In this document: positions 1 to 13,070 of the stretch, piece by piece
Layout: each line of letters starts with the position of its first letter
Numbering within the stretch: the first letter of the stretch is position 1
Source of the DNA: Parus major
Lineage: Eukaryota > Chordata > Aves > Passeriformes > Paridae
Length of the DNA stretch: 64,000 nt
Direction of reading: 5' to 3'
NCBI RefSeq assembly: GCF_001522545.3
Contig: NC_031776.1
Coordinates: forward strand, 37,533,957 to 37,597,956
Made by a program: the position numbers and the translations under genes
The notes under the pieces: generated by a model
Seen by the model: only the letters and a program-made list of their open reading frames with translations
Database searches by the model: none
Told to the model about the DNA's origin: nothing

Positions 1-780
1 CTAAATTCTCAAGAGGTTCCTGTGAGACCTTCACATGAGAGGTACATCCCATTAACAGCACCCATCTGTCAGGGAACTCAGCAGAGCTGCAGCACTATGG
101 GAGTTTGGAACTGCTGTTCAGTTACACCACATTTCAACTCGAATGCCTTTACCATGCCCTGTGCTCCGGAGCTCCACTTCAGCTCAGGCTGGAACCCTCA
201 GCCCTTGCCAGAGCCAGCCCATCACTCTTGCAGCCTGACTGTACCCTGCCTCTTGGCTACATCCCATCTTCTAGCTTTCCTCTAGTATTGCATCAGCTCC
301 CATCTTCTGCTACTTCTGATCAGACATCCGGATGGACACCAGGCCTGACAGATTCTATTCTGTCTAACCCTGTGACCAGCACTGCTCAGACTGCATGGGA
401 CTGTGCCAGCGTTGGGAAAAGCCCTGCCTGCGGAATCCTCAGCTGCCAGATTATCGCTCCTTGCAGAGTAGCCACGCTCTTTGCTGCTCCCTGACAGACA
501 ACTTGAAAGAACCAGTAGTGCATACCAAAATGTCCACATCTAGACTCTTAATTTAAGGAAAGGCCCAGCAATTATGATGAGATAGCATAAATGCAAGAAC
601 ACCTGTAAATTGTTAGGTGTTTGTGGTGGTGGTGGTGGTGTTTCCTTGTGAGCTTTTCATACAAAATAAGACATTTTTATCTGTGTCATGAATTGTCTAA
701 ATCAAAACTCACCAGACTTATTTCATTAAAAAGCATGTGTATTCTATTACTATTAAAAACACCAGAAAAAGTTTTTTGGA
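1..780. other. No gene seen; mildly GC-richer unassigned segment
   Basis: Bases 1-500 are richer in GC than the flanks and hold overlapping open frames on both strands (129 codons plus, 85 minus) without recognisable protein. It may be an old unidentified repeat or part of an exon or 3'UTR cut by the window edge. 621-645 has a GTG triplet run. Confidence 0.6.
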
Positions 781-789
781 CAATACTCT

Positions 790-897
790 CAGGCGCACGG
801 TGTGCCTCTTGGGGATGGTCTTGTGCAGAGCCAGGAGAGTAGGACTCAATGATCTTTGTGGGTCCCCTCCAATTCAGCATACTCTGTGATTCTGTGA
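790..897 (+). mobile_element. CR1 LINE 3' fragment
   Basis: It reads ...GGACTCAATGATCTTTGTGGGTCCC...ATTCAGCATACTCTGTGATTCTGTGA, which is the CR1 3' end on the plus strand with its terminal TGTGATTC-type motif. It is severely 5'-truncated, as usual. The quoted blocks are separated by a few omitted bases. Confidence 0.85.
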
Positions 898-1528
898 AGT
901 AGTTTCTTAAACACTTAAGAAGCGCAGCCAAGCCATTTATGTCTTTGCACAGTGGTAGCAGCATCAACAGACTGTCTAACTCAATCTGCCAGTTGATGGT
1001 GAGTCAGGATCACAGTACAAATAAGGTAGGGAAAAAGTTTCAGAGTCCCTGTACTATTAAAAACACCATGAGGCTAAGCACACTGAACTCTTAACTGGGA
1101 AACTTCCAAGAAACCTATTCCTGTCATGGAGTCTCTTTCATGGACAGAGGCAACACCCTTTCTCAGATTTACACCTGAAATCTGAGGGGGAAAAGTACTG
1201 AACTGAAATCAAACAACTGTTATAAAATCTCATTCCCAGTACTTGTAAAGCAGAATGCCAAGTACACAAGACACACTTTTTAAAATTCTATTTTAAACAA
1301 GTTAGAAAACTGATATGTTAAACAGCACTTCTGATCCAAAGTTGTATTTAACAGTGACTTCCCAAATGCACACTTGGAAAGACAGCATAAAACCTGTCAT
1401 CTGCTTCCCCAGAAAGTAGATCCTTGGTTTGTCTCAGACAGTAAATTTAAACTTAAAAAGCCACAGCAAATACAAACACAAAACACAAAATATTGTGAAG
1501 ATACACCGCACCCATTTTAACTGAATTG

Positions 1529-1534
1529 TTTATT
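1529..1534 (-). terminator. Possible poly(A) signal of the long leftward gene
   Basis: The minus strand reads AATAAA followed by a TTTTGTGTTTTGTGTTTG-type element on the same strand. This is a textbook cleavage site near 1500. If real, AT-rich DNA at 1.5-6.6 kb would be 3'UTR containing a CR1. Chance AATAAA sites are common in DNA this AT-rich. Confidence 0.35.
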
Positions 1535-2094
1535 TCTTGTCACTAATAGTTTTTATACTATTATATATTTATACTATGCAATTTCTATGCATGGGGAAAG
1601 TCTGCAGGCTTTGCAAGCTAGCAGAAGCATACTACTTCAGCAAAGTGAAAATTGCTAACACGGGAGGTACAGTCTGTCATACAGAACTGCCTACCCTTTG
1701 TACCAACAGTAAACAGCCGCTCCACCCTCAACAGCATGTAAAGATTTCACCGCTTTTATTCTTTACAGGACAATTTATCATGAATCATTTTCACACATGC
1801 AGAAAAAATCCTGGTTTTTTTCTGTAAACACAGAAAAACCAGCCACTTACACTGATATCATGCCAAACAAGGTATCTACTACTATACTGAATATTAGGGG
1901 TATGTCCTTCTCCTTCAGAACAACATGAGAAATAACAGAACTACTTCCTTCAGATAATTTATGAAAGAAAAATATTAAACATTTTAATTTTTTCATTCAT
2001 GACTCCTAAATACATGCTTTTCTCCAGTTAAACATTTTTCATCCACAGTCAAAGAATGCTTCATTCATTTTTAGCAATCTGTGACTATAATCAT

Positions 2095-2126
2095 TCTAAT
2101 GTGCTAAAATCAATCTAATGTGCTAA
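2095..2126. repeat. Short tandem duplication
   Basis: TCTAATGTGCTAA at 2095-2107 and again at 2114-2126, a 19-base period. Confidence 0.92.
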
Positions 2127-2707
2127 TCAGTGGAGGTAGGTCACTGGAAAATACTGCATATAGTGTTTATTACATATATATGTCCATTAACTTTTATAAC
2201 TATTCTGAAGGATAATAGTTAACAAAAATCTGGTTCATAAGGGACTGTGGTTTCAGTTTTAATCTACAGACTTAAGTCCACAGCATTTGCAAACACACAG
2301 TAAAAATATTTACTATGTTTAGTATACGAACATCTACAGACACAAACTATTATGACAAAGTACATTTTTTTAGTCGCTATGAATGACTGAACTTATTGAG
2401 GCCAACAAGCATTTCTTGTACAAATAAAAATTTGTTGTATTTTGGTATTGTTTTAATTATGGCTACAGTGAAGTCACTACATTTACAGAGAGCATAAGGG
2501 AAATTAGAAACAGATCAAAATGCTATTATTACAGGAATTCCATGTAAAAGGAAAGATACCTCTAAATTTTAAAACACTCCCTTCAAAACCCAGGATTGAA
2601 ACTTCGTATTTTATGTTCTCTCACGAAAACATCCAGAACTCTCAAATTTCTAAAAAAAACCTGTAATGCTGTGTGTAATAATAAAACACTAAAAGAAGTC
2701 TTTACCA

Positions 2708-4020
2708 TAAAATCACAGAATCCAGCCTAAATGGATGGAAAAGACCTTCAAGATCATCAAGTCTGACCTGTGCCCGATCCCCACCTTGTCACTCAGACCA
2801 GGGCACTGAGTGTCTGAGGTCCAGTAGTGCCTGGAACACCTCCAGGGATGGGGACTCCACCATCTCCTTGAGATGCCCCTTCCAGTGCCTGAACATCCCT
2901 TCCATGAAGAAATTCCTCCGGTGTCCAACCCGAACCTCCCCTTGCACAGCCTGAGGTCATTGCCTCTTGTCCTGTCCCTGTCCCCTGGGAGCAGAGCCCA
3001 ATCCCCACTTGGTGGTTCCACTCTCCTGTCAGGGAGTTGTAGAGAGGGAGAAGGCTCCCAGGAGCCTTCCTTTTCTCCAGGCCAAGCTCTCCCTCAGCTG
3101 CTCCTGGTGCTCCAGCCCCTTCGCCAGCTCTGTGTCAGTCTCTGGACTTGCTCCAGCACTTCAGTGTCTTCATGAGAGACCCAGAACTGGGCACAGCACC
3201 CAAGCTGCTTCAGCAGTGCCAACCTGATGTCATTGCCCTGGTCCTGCTGGGGCCAATGCAAGCCAGGTGCCCATGGCCATCCTGCCCACCTGAGCACATG
3301 TACAGCCACTTTCAGCAGCACCCCCAAGGGCCTTTTCCAGTTTACCAACCACTCTGCCCCCAGCCTGGAGCACTGCAGGGGAGCTGTGATCCAAATGCAG
3401 GACCCAGCACTTCACCTTATTGAACCTCAGTTAGCTGCCCTTGGCCCATCAATCCAGCCTGTCCAGATCCCCCTGCACAGCATTCCTAACCTTCCTACCT
3501 GCACGCAGATCACAACCCCACCCAACTTGGCATCATCCACAAATTTACTGAGGGTGCTCTCGATCCTCTCATCCCAATCACTCCTGAAGATATTGAGCGG
3601 GACTGACCCCAATGCTGAGTCCTGGGGATACCACTGGCGACCAACCCCAGCTGGAAGTAATTCCATTGACCACCACTCTCTGGGCCTGGCCGTATAGCCA
3701 GTACTTAACCCTGCAAAAAGTGCACCTGTCCAAGGCATGGGCTGCCCATTTCTCCAAGAGAATGTTGTGGGAGACGGTATCAAAGGCTTTGCTGAAGTCC
3801 AGGCAGACACATCCACAGCCCTCCCCTAATTCACTAGGCAGGTCACCTGGTCATGAGAGGAGAGCAGGCTGGTCAGATCCAACCTGCCTTTCCTAAACCT
3901 CTGCTGGCTGGGCCTGCTCCCCTGGTTATCCTGCATGTGCCGTGTGACTGCAACCAAGATGATCTGTTCCATAACCTTCCTGGGCACTGAGGTCATGCTG
4001 ACAGACCTGGAGTTCCTCAG
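2708..4020 (-). mobile_element. CR1 LINE, 1.3 kb, with reverse-transcriptase remains
   Basis: The 3' end is at the left (plus-strand AATCACAGAATCCAG...), so the element is on minus. It is the longest repeat in the window. The right part still encodes a recognisable end of the CR1 reverse transcriptase on minus (3427-3816), with the motif STLSKFVDDAKLGGV near the palm/thumb side. It is interrupted by stops and frameshifts and lacks the endonuclease and most of ORF2. It is dead and 5'-truncated. Its GC content contrasts with the flanks. Confidence 0.92.
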
Positions 4021-7000
4021 ATGTGAGCATCTGAAGTATTTTATAAATAAGTATAGTTAAGAACCACCTACAAGCAATCCATGTTTGAGTCATAAATAAG
4101 AAGACATCCTTGGCAAATCAATACTTTTTTAATACAGAAAAGTAAATATAGCTATACTTGCAAGCTTTTAACCAACATAAGCCATCTGTTTGATCAAATA
4201 GGAACTGGGAGAACAGTAATAAGCTGCCCTTTCAAGGCTCCCCTCTCTTTCTCACCCCCACCCTGCTCCTTTTATTTCAGTTTGCAGGGGACTGGGAATT
4301 GTTTTGGAGAGGGTGGTTCTTCAAACTTTAATTTAGCTGCTTGTTTAATGTCTTTAACAAAGAACTGGAATATTGATATTTCTGAATTATTCTGAATGGA
4401 AGAAATTTACATTCTTCTCCTAGAGACATACATACTTTTGATTTCAAACTAAGTTAACCCTTAATTATGTTTAATTACTCTAACCACAGCAGATGGCTAA
4501 CTCCAAAAGAGATAATCCCCAAAACAGTCATTAGACAGGATCAGCAATAATTACATTGCAGACCTAATGCGTTTTGTGACTAAAAAGTCCATACCAGTTA
4601 CAGCAGATCCATATTCTTTTTAACCTCAAGTGAGACAATTGTTCCACTGCAGTTATTTTGTCAGTCAATAGTTACGAACTTTCATGACTGTTTTTAATCT
4701 CTCATATTTGTAAAAGAGAAAAATCATTAAGTAAAACTAGGAAAAACCTACTTTTTAAAATTTTCCAGGTGTAGTGGTTTATGTCAGTTCCTCTCAATGC
4801 TTTGTCCAAAATTCCAGCTACTTTCCCAGATTTTCCCATGGTGAATAACAATCATTAATGCAACTGAACCAAATGAAAACAGAAAGCAATCTCTCAGTAA
4901 AAAGGAACAAAGAAGGGAAGTATGTGAAGCTTTACACAAGAAAAAGGTGGTCTTTTTGGGGAAGAAAATTACTAATGTTTAATAAAAATAGAAACACTTA
5001 AGAAAAATCAAGGTTTACTAAAGGAAACAACAATCAAATAATTTTCAAATATATCAAGTTGAAATTTCTTTACAGTCAATCACCTACCTATTCTGTGCTC
5101 AAAATCTTCACCCTCATGTACCCTAATGCAGAAGAAAAACCCCTCTCTTATTCTTAAACAGGCATAAACGAGTAATTCCCTTCACAGGATAGTATCATGG
5201 ATATAGTATCCTACCAATATTAGCTGGGATGTGTGAATACTATGAAGCGTGTTTTGAAGATATCTGAAGACTAACTTATCTCCAAATTCCAGTTTAACTG
5301 CTACACTCCATCTACTGCTTCATTATTTCAATTATTACCACTAACACAGTGAAAAAGAAGTGAGAAAAAATGTGCTTCAGTCTTCCATGATGATCAGGTG
5401 AAATTTGTAACAGATTTATGACCCCAAACTATAGGAGAGTCCCACAATATCGTGTTCTCTAGCCTTACAGCAAGGTATTTAATTGTACCATGATATTGTC
5501 AGTCTGCCGCTAGTTCTTGTGACAATGAGTGCTCTGATGCCAGAAATCTTGCAGCTGATGAAGTGAAGCACATCAGAATCTCTCAGAACACACAGTCCAG
5601 CACATCACAAATGCAAAATGCAGTGTCCAAAAAAGTCATACTCAGAAGGTAAATGCAGAGCACATGTGCTAGCTCAGAGGTGACTCAGCAGGCCAAGCAG
5701 TGTGTGTTCCACACCTTCCACAAGGGCCACACAACCAGGGAGGAGTGGGTTTAAAACCAGTGGTGTGACAAAAAAACCTACAAAACAAGCAAGCACGCTG
5801 ACCAAACCTCAGGTGAGAAGGAAGTGAGGTAACCACAAGAATGGGTGCAATTCCTTACTGACAGACTATGGACACCTGAGGCTTCCAGTGATGCTCCCTG
5901 CTCTGGCAACAAGGCCTGGTCACAGAACTTCCAACACACAGTCTACTACTGCTATGATGTTTTTACACATTGAGGTTTTAAAACTCAAATAAAAGTAAAT
6001 TTAAAAAAATATATAATTAATGAGATCAACTGTTGCAAGTATTGTACAAGCCATAAAAGCCAAGTTAACTGCTATATAATGCAAATTTTGCAGAATGTTA
6101 CTGCAGTCGTGTTATTTTTAATAATTTACTCTAAGTACTTTATATAAAATTCTCTAGGAATAAAAGCCACCACAACAAAACTTCTTTTACTAAATCAACC
6201 ACCACAATGAAACCTTTTTTTTTTCAAATCAGCAGTGAGATTGGCTTATGTTTCAAAGAGGTATCACACAAAGACACTCCTATGCACCGAAACACTTAAA
6301 ACATTACTGCCAGTTATACCATGTGAGGCAGGCTGTGCCCTCCTGCCTGATGCTCTAAATGGGCTTTTATAGCCTTCCCCTGACTCACATCATCCACATT
6401 CAATCAGTGATACGACCACTCACTGTTTATTGGATCTGAATCCACACCAGTGAAAACATTTATAAAATCACATATATACCACAATTCCGTAAGTACTTGT
6501 TTTAACAGTCTTTACCCACATAAGGTGACTTATTAAAAGCCACTTCAAAGCAGATCCAACTCTTAAGGTCGGTATAATCGAATTATGACTGGCCTGGCAA
6601 AAAAAGAAACAGAGAAGGTAATCAGTTGCCATTCCACTCTTTAGTAATATGTAGTGGCCACTTTAAATAATCTTAGGATAAAATGACATTTTAAACAATG
6701 AATCTATTTTGATTCTATGCCATAGGATAAACTCATCATTCAATGATGCGTGCAAAGTAAGTTGCAATCAAAAACTTATTTTCTCCTATTTTACAAGTAA
6801 CTGGGTTGCTTTCCATTAGAAATAAGCATCACCTTGAATATTTCTGCATTCGCACATTTCAAGATCATGATTATGGTAAAGGAAGAATAGTTACCGAAGA
6901 CAGCAGGCATTATAATTCACTTACTTTACATTCCATGGAGGGACAAGGGGCACACAGGTCAGGTTAACCTACAATCCTCCATAAGCCTCACTTCTGGACA

Positions 7001-7215
7001 ACCCTCAGAATATATTTCTGAAAGCTGTATAATGCTGGGCAAGAAATCTAATGTATCCAATCTGTGCCACAGAAAGTGTATGGCCATACTAAGCACCCAT
7101 GAGGCAACACAGCACCACAGAGAGGCACTAAATGTTTAAGTGACCCAAGCTTCCTTGAATATTTCAAACACAGAATAACAACACTAAAGAATCTGGCTTA
7201 AACAAACATATAAAC
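4021..7215. other. AT-rich intron- or UTR-like DNA
   Basis: Apart from the 6.59 and 6.92 kb candidate exons on minus, nothing beyond homopolymers was seen. 5640-5960 is slightly GC-richer, with no repeat recognised. Confidence 0.6.
6563..6593 (-). other. Candidate last coding exon start with very strong acceptor (minus)
   Basis: The minus strand has GTTTCTTTTTTTGCCAG|GCCAGTC, among the best acceptors in the window. With one base absorbed into a preceding 2-base overhang, the frame reads PVIIRLYRP and stops at 6563. A candidate 44-base upstream exon (6925-6968; donor GTAAGTGA) ends in exactly that phase. A 42-codon alternative frame is also open. No protein was recognised. Confidence 0.22.
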
Positions 7216-7432
7216 AGAATCATAGAATGACTTGGGTTGGAAGGGGCATGGAAATCTCATTTCATTACACACACACACACTACCACCACAGGCAGGGACA
7301 CCTTCCACTGGATGAGGCTGCCCACAGACCCACCCAACCTGGCCTTTAACAGTGCCAGCAATGGGGAGACCACAATTGCTCTGGCCAACCTGTGCCAATG
7401 CCTTACCACCCTTAATTTCTTCCTAAGATTTA
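7216..7432 (-). mobile_element. CR1 LINE 3' fragment with internal CA expansion
   Basis: It starts at the left with AATCATAGAATGACTTGGG, the classic inverted CR1 3' end, and continues through GGCAGGGACACCTTCCACTGG. A (CA)n tract at 7266-7280 sits where CR1 normally has a C-rich stretch. Confidence 0.9.
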
Positions 7433-10400
7433 ATCTAAACCAACTCTCCTATAATAAAATATATCTGCATTATCTGTTATTCTGTATGAGGTTATCACCT
7501 TTATATGTCCACGTTCAGCAGTTACCACTTTTATTAAGATCGCACATCCCTTCACTTATTTTCACTTCCATGACAGGTTAGGAAAGGAAAAGTTGACACC
7601 ATCATCCTCAAAACACAGAAGTAGATGGGTGGGGACAGCTTCTTACACAGACTACATACTTTTCAGTCAGGAATGCTCACCCTACCAAAGCCACGTCTTG
7701 CAGCACAGCAAATTCCAGATGACAAGAAAGGAACTATCCTGTAAGTTACTTTTACCAACAGAAAAACTGTACAATTCATCCAGCTCAAGAAGAGCAGTCA
7801 TGATGTAGATATCAATATCAGGGTGGCAAAGGTACAGTGCAACTCTGTGCAGGCATTAAGACTTATGGACACCCCGCTCATGGAGTGGATATGACAGGAC
7901 TACATATTTGTATTCCAACGCTTCTAAGTGGATTCTAAACAGGAAATAAGTAGTGGTACCACATAAAATTGATGCAAAGTCTGGACTCTTGTCATAACTG
8001 CAGAGGCTAAAATAATAGCATCTGAAGAACATTGAAATGCAAAGATTATCTGGCATCAGTGTGGTAAATGCCCCAAAGAGGCACATTTACCAGATTTTGT
8101 CATCAAACCAAAACAAAGGATTTACCATCTCAGAACTGAGGTTTTACAAACCTTTCCGTTCCTAAAAAAACCCCAGACCAACAAACAAACAGAATACTGC
8201 AGTATTTTATACTGTCTTGGGATGAGTATCACTTTTTATTTTCATGCCTAACAGTTCATCTTAAGGACATGTTTCCAGTTTCAATGTAAAAGGCCACTCT
8301 TCCATTCCCACATATCTTTCGGTTTTTAATATTCTGGTTACGAGAATTCAATAACTTGGGGTTCATTTGCACTGAATTCTAGTACTACTACATCTTGTTC
8401 TACAAAAGTAAGACTTAGTATTTCATATTATTACTTCAATCTGTGAGAGCACTGAGCAAACTATATACAACTACCTCTATAATTATCAAGTATTATTCAA
8501 TCTTTGCAAAATGATAATCAATACAACATTTTTTAAATACAGAGCAAAACCTCTTGATTAGGGTGGCTCTGAACCACCCTAAGAACAGGAACCCACACTA
8601 GAAATCCTATGCAACAGTAGTTCAAAAATCAATAAAAAAAACTGGGACAGCTGAAGTCAACGCTTTTTTTTTTCCCTGTGCTTTTCTAAAACCTGAATTT
8701 CAATCTGTCAGAGGCAAATTTTCTGCTATTCTGGTGATATTCAGCCACTCAAAAACTTAGCTCCTGTTTAGCCGTTGTATTGTACACCTCTTCCCATGGC
8801 TCAAAAGCCAGACTTGGTATCAAGCTCAAGATCATGGCTTAGCTCCAATTACAGACACCAGCAGAGCTAACAAAAACACCTACAGGGGGGAGTGCCCTGC
8901 TGAACCTCTCATGGCAAAAGCTGACACTGGGAAAAAAGACACAAAGGAATGACTGTATAGAGAAAACTTCAGTTCATCTTTAAAAACATAATCTAAAGCA
9001 GAAGTAATTTGGGGATGAAATAACTACAAATCCAATGCCTATTTGGGTGTATAAACGCCATGTGTGTCAGAGCAAAGAGCTTAGAACTAGTCTATGGACA
9101 CTGCCCTGTAAGAAAAAAGATGCTGAGAAAAGGGTTCATTTACCCTGCAGTCCTTAACTTACACACCACATATACTGTAACAAGTAAGAAGGGGCAAGGA
9201 TGGTAGCCAAAGTCCTTCCTAACAAATGGTCTGGAGACTTTTTTGGCATTTTTTGTTTGGTTAGAGTTTTTCATCCTAACAATTTAAGTTATTATTCTAT
9301 TCCTTCAAATTCTGCTAAAAACTGGTGAGAAATTATGTGCACCAAGTCAGAGTTCCAGAAAAGCTTCAAGAGAAACAATCTTTTTAATGTGTTCCTGTAT
9401 CAGCCTCAGGCTTTGCAATGGGTCCCAATTTTGTTTTAGAATAGCACCAAACTTCAGTCTCATTATTCTACCGTTAATATCATTTTACATTTAAACAAAA
9501 AGAGAAAAGTCCAACCATCTAAATGGTACACTAGGTTCTCCACTGCCAGCAAAAACTAGTTTTAGCCCATGAGAGAGTGAAGAAGTCTATCATCTTCTCA
9601 CATCACTGACTTAGTTTTGGCACCTTGACTGAAAAACTTATCATCGAGGAATGCCAATTCCTCAGTTTTGAATTCCTAAAAGCACCTTGCGCTGTCATCT
9701 AGCAGGAATGTAATAGTTCCCATTAATAGGCTGAGACACAGATAAATGGTTTCCACATTTTCCTGCAGGTGCACTCCTATGGTTCTTTGGAAACCCAGAA
9801 CCAGCTCTTGAAGGAAGAGTTACATGCCACAACAGCCACTGTTCTGAGTCAGCTTCATCACTGGCACCCACCCCCTTTTCCAAAATACCTTCCTTATGTT
9901 ATTTGCTCATTGTTTCTTCCACTTTGAAAGGTATAATGATTTTTTTAAACCTGAGACATTTAAGCAAAACAAACCCCACCCCCACCCTCCAAACCAACAA
10001 TAGAGTTCACTAAAGTTTAGGTAAACAGAATAACTAGAAGGGAAAATAATGGGGGTCTTAAGATATAAAGAAATAGAATTAAGCCTCAAGAGACACCACA
10101 GCAGGTATTAGTGCATCAGAAGACTATTCTGGCTGACTCCATACACAACATTATTTTTACAAACCAAGCAGATGCAAATCTGACATCTTGATGTTATTTA
10201 CAAGCGTGAATTAAGTGCTTAGACACAAAAAAAAAAAACAACCTACCAGATTGTATTTTTTTTTCCCACAGACAGGAAAGAAAGAAGATAATAAGTCATC
10301 CATACTTCCTTCTTCAAAACAAAAGTACTGTATCTAGATATCAAGCTCTAACAAAGCCACATGCTAAACGTTACATTTTCCTACATGATTAAAGAACATT

Positions 10401-12354
10401 GGTTAAAACAGAGTTAAAACACAGGTGCCCTCTTTTGCTGTACCAGGTGTTGTTTTCTTGCAAAGCTTTAAAGGTTAACAGTGATACACATTGCAATAAA
10501 CCATTCTTTCGAAATTTAAAGGGACTCTGCAAAGGCAAGCAGTCAGTGACGGTCATATCTGACAGGTAAAGCTGGGGCTGTCTTGCAGTGTGGGAGCAAG
10601 AAGCCTAAGGCAGTCCCAGCTCCTGCCACCCACCACTCAATTCAAGAGCTCCATGGGGGCCCATGGCTGGGCCCAGGGTTAGCATCTGCCCTTCCCTGCA
10701 CAGCAAAACCAGCTGTATTATCCCTTGGCCACTGCTGCCTCCCACACTTCCCTTCCCCCAGGCAAGGCAGCTCCTGCAGCTCCCATCAGGGCTGTTCTAC
10801 CTGTTCTGCAGGAATCAGGTTCTGCAAATTAAGCTGACGCTTGAGCCAACAAGGTCAGCTGTGAGGCACCAAGCTTTAATAGTCTCTTCAGAGGTAGAAT
10901 ATGTAAAAATATTAGCAAATAGCAAGGGAAACCCTTTCAAAACACCCAGATGGTAGGACATTGGAAAGAACTGAGCATGGGTACAAGACAGCTAGACAGC
11001 AAGAAGTCTGCTGGAAGACTACATATGTTTTGCTGGTCCTCAAACTAGGATATTTCATAGACAGAGTCAATACTAAGCACTACTGTAACTTATAGGGAAT
11101 ATCATATTATATAAAGTTTATTTATTAACAGCAGCAATTCAGTTTTGTTTTTTTTTTGAAAACAAACAATGGAATCTTGTTTTGTAAGAGACATTAGTAC
11201 TCCAGGTCACTGGGCTTCCAAATTAAATACCAGTATTAAAGGGATTGTAAGGGAGGCAGCATGTGTATGAAACCTATACTATCCTGTGAAACTTTTATCT
11301 TTCAGTCAGTGTTCTCAAGATGAAAAGGTCATAGTTTCAGAAAGAATGGCACTCACTCCTCAGCAACCCTCAGAATACAGCACAAGTATTTTGGGGAAAG
11401 AACAGTTCGTATCAGTGCCTTCCAAATACTAGGTCTTCATGACCTTGCAAGAAATGAACCCTTTAAAAAAGTAATACACTTTGAATCCCTCTTCCTTTTT
11501 CCCCATGGCATTTTTCCTGCCTTATTCTCCTCAAAATAGACCTGTATCTACATGTTCTAGCCACCCCATTGTCCACACCCTTTTCTCTATAGCTAACAAC
11601 TCATGTGAACTAATAGGTCAAGCATGTCCAAAAACCTCTTTCTACCTCAACCAGAAGGAACACTGTTCCTCATCTACTTATTTTTCTCACGGAGTGAACG
11701 AAACAGATATCTCATATACGCTAATTTGTAAGTTTTTTAATAACAACTGCATCTACAAAAAAAAAATAAAATTCTTTCTTTTAACTGAATCATACTTCTC
11801 CATGTTTCATTTTTGGTTCCCGTTTCTGTTAACATACTGGATATGTCCTGTTACTAAATGAAATTGTACATCCTTTTATTTCCATGTAAAATATGATAAA
11901 AGAAAAAGTGGACTTTTGAAGTGCACAAATGATTTTGGTTAGGAATTCACTACAAGGTTTTTCATACTCAAGTTTACAAAAGTAAAAAAAAATGCCTTTG
12001 GTAGCTCAAGCACAATATTATTATTAATTTATATCAGAACTGCAAAATTTAATTTAGCATTTTTCTAAACCTCTACAAAATAACTAAGAATATTAATTGG
12101 TATTATATACTACAGAATGCCAGTAACATTTATCATGGTCTGTACAGCAGTACTGCAAAAGCTATGCCATTTATACTAGCACAACAGAAGACCAACCTTA
12201 AGAAAAATAAAATCATTGTAGACCCATTTAACAAGCGAAGTAAGACCAAAACCACTCTGTAACCACTGTTTTACACAATATGGGATCTGTTAAGACTGAT
12301 ACTCTTGAGAAAAATAAGACCACAACTGCACACCAAGTGATAGCTCACACTCAC

Positions 12355-12411
12355 CTGGTCCTCAGCAGCAAGAGCCGAGAAATTACTTGAAGTAAAAATA
12401 ACACATCGACT
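12355..12411 (-). other. Candidate small exon, minus strand
   Basis: The acceptor CTGTGTTTATTAG|AGTC and donor GGACCAG|GTGAGTGT are both good. The 57-base segment is open in phase 0 (SRCVIFTSSNFSALAAEDQ). A second candidate, 12951-12992 (donor ACA|GTAAGC, peptide DDGYFLIKPLST), lies 540 bases upstream in matching phase 0. Both could be real exons of the leftward gene or chance. Confidence 0.22.
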
Positions 12412-12831
12412 CTAATAAACACAGAAACAGCACTTACACAATCCTGTAAGAAAAGCTGACAAACAGGCTGTTTTGTTTTATGTAAAGACTAAGTCTGTTA
12501 GACAGAAAACAGTTCTGGAAGTGATAAAAATATGAAAATACCAATACTTCAGAATCTGCAAGAAACACACATTCTTTGTCACTGCATGTGCTCATCAGAA
12601 TTTTTCATGAAGTTAATACATAGCTGGCTAAAACCTAAATAGACTTCAATGGTTTGTGGTTTTTTAATCTCATGAAAATCAGGTTTTTTGCTCATCACTA
12701 CTGTCAGAGAAGCATTACAAGAAGCAGTAGTTACCTTAGAATTTTTTTTTAAAAAAATTGCTACTCTATATATTCTTTTTTTATTCTTCTTCAACCTATA
12801 AACATTTCAAACTATTAACCCAGGGAAGGCT

Positions 12832-12878
12832 GGGGGAGTAGGTGCAGGGGGTGGGGGGGGCGGTGAGGAAGGAGGGGG
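12832..12878 (+). other. G-rich tract, G-quadruplex-capable
   Basis: Runs of five, five, eight and five G separated by short loops, in otherwise AT-rich DNA. For a leftward gene this is the template strand. Confidence 0.75.
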
Positions 12879-13070
12879 AAGGAAGCACAGAAGAAAAGCA
12901 CTGAACACTTAGCATTACAGGAGAATAGATAAAGAACATGAACAGCTTACTGTGGAGAGGGGTTTAATCAGGAAGTAGCCATCATCCTGTCGCTACAGAG
13001 CAGTGACAGCACTCCTAAACAAGCCGAGGGTTGGGTCCTGGATGTTTTTGTTGCTTGCTTTCTTTTTCAG

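Larger units (their letters stand above)
898..2707. other. Unique AT-rich DNA, possible 3'UTR
   Basis: No repeat and no protein recognised. If the poly(A) signal at 1529-1534 is real, 1.5-2.7 kb is distal 3'UTR of a leftward gene. A plus-strand acceptor/donor pair at about 952-998 (open in one frame) is treated as chance. Confidence 0.55.

Noticed and set aside
2713..3896. Several open frames of 60-156 codons
   Set aside because: Repeat-derived. Only the minus frame at 3427-3816 reflects the old CR1 reverse transcriptase, and it is broken.
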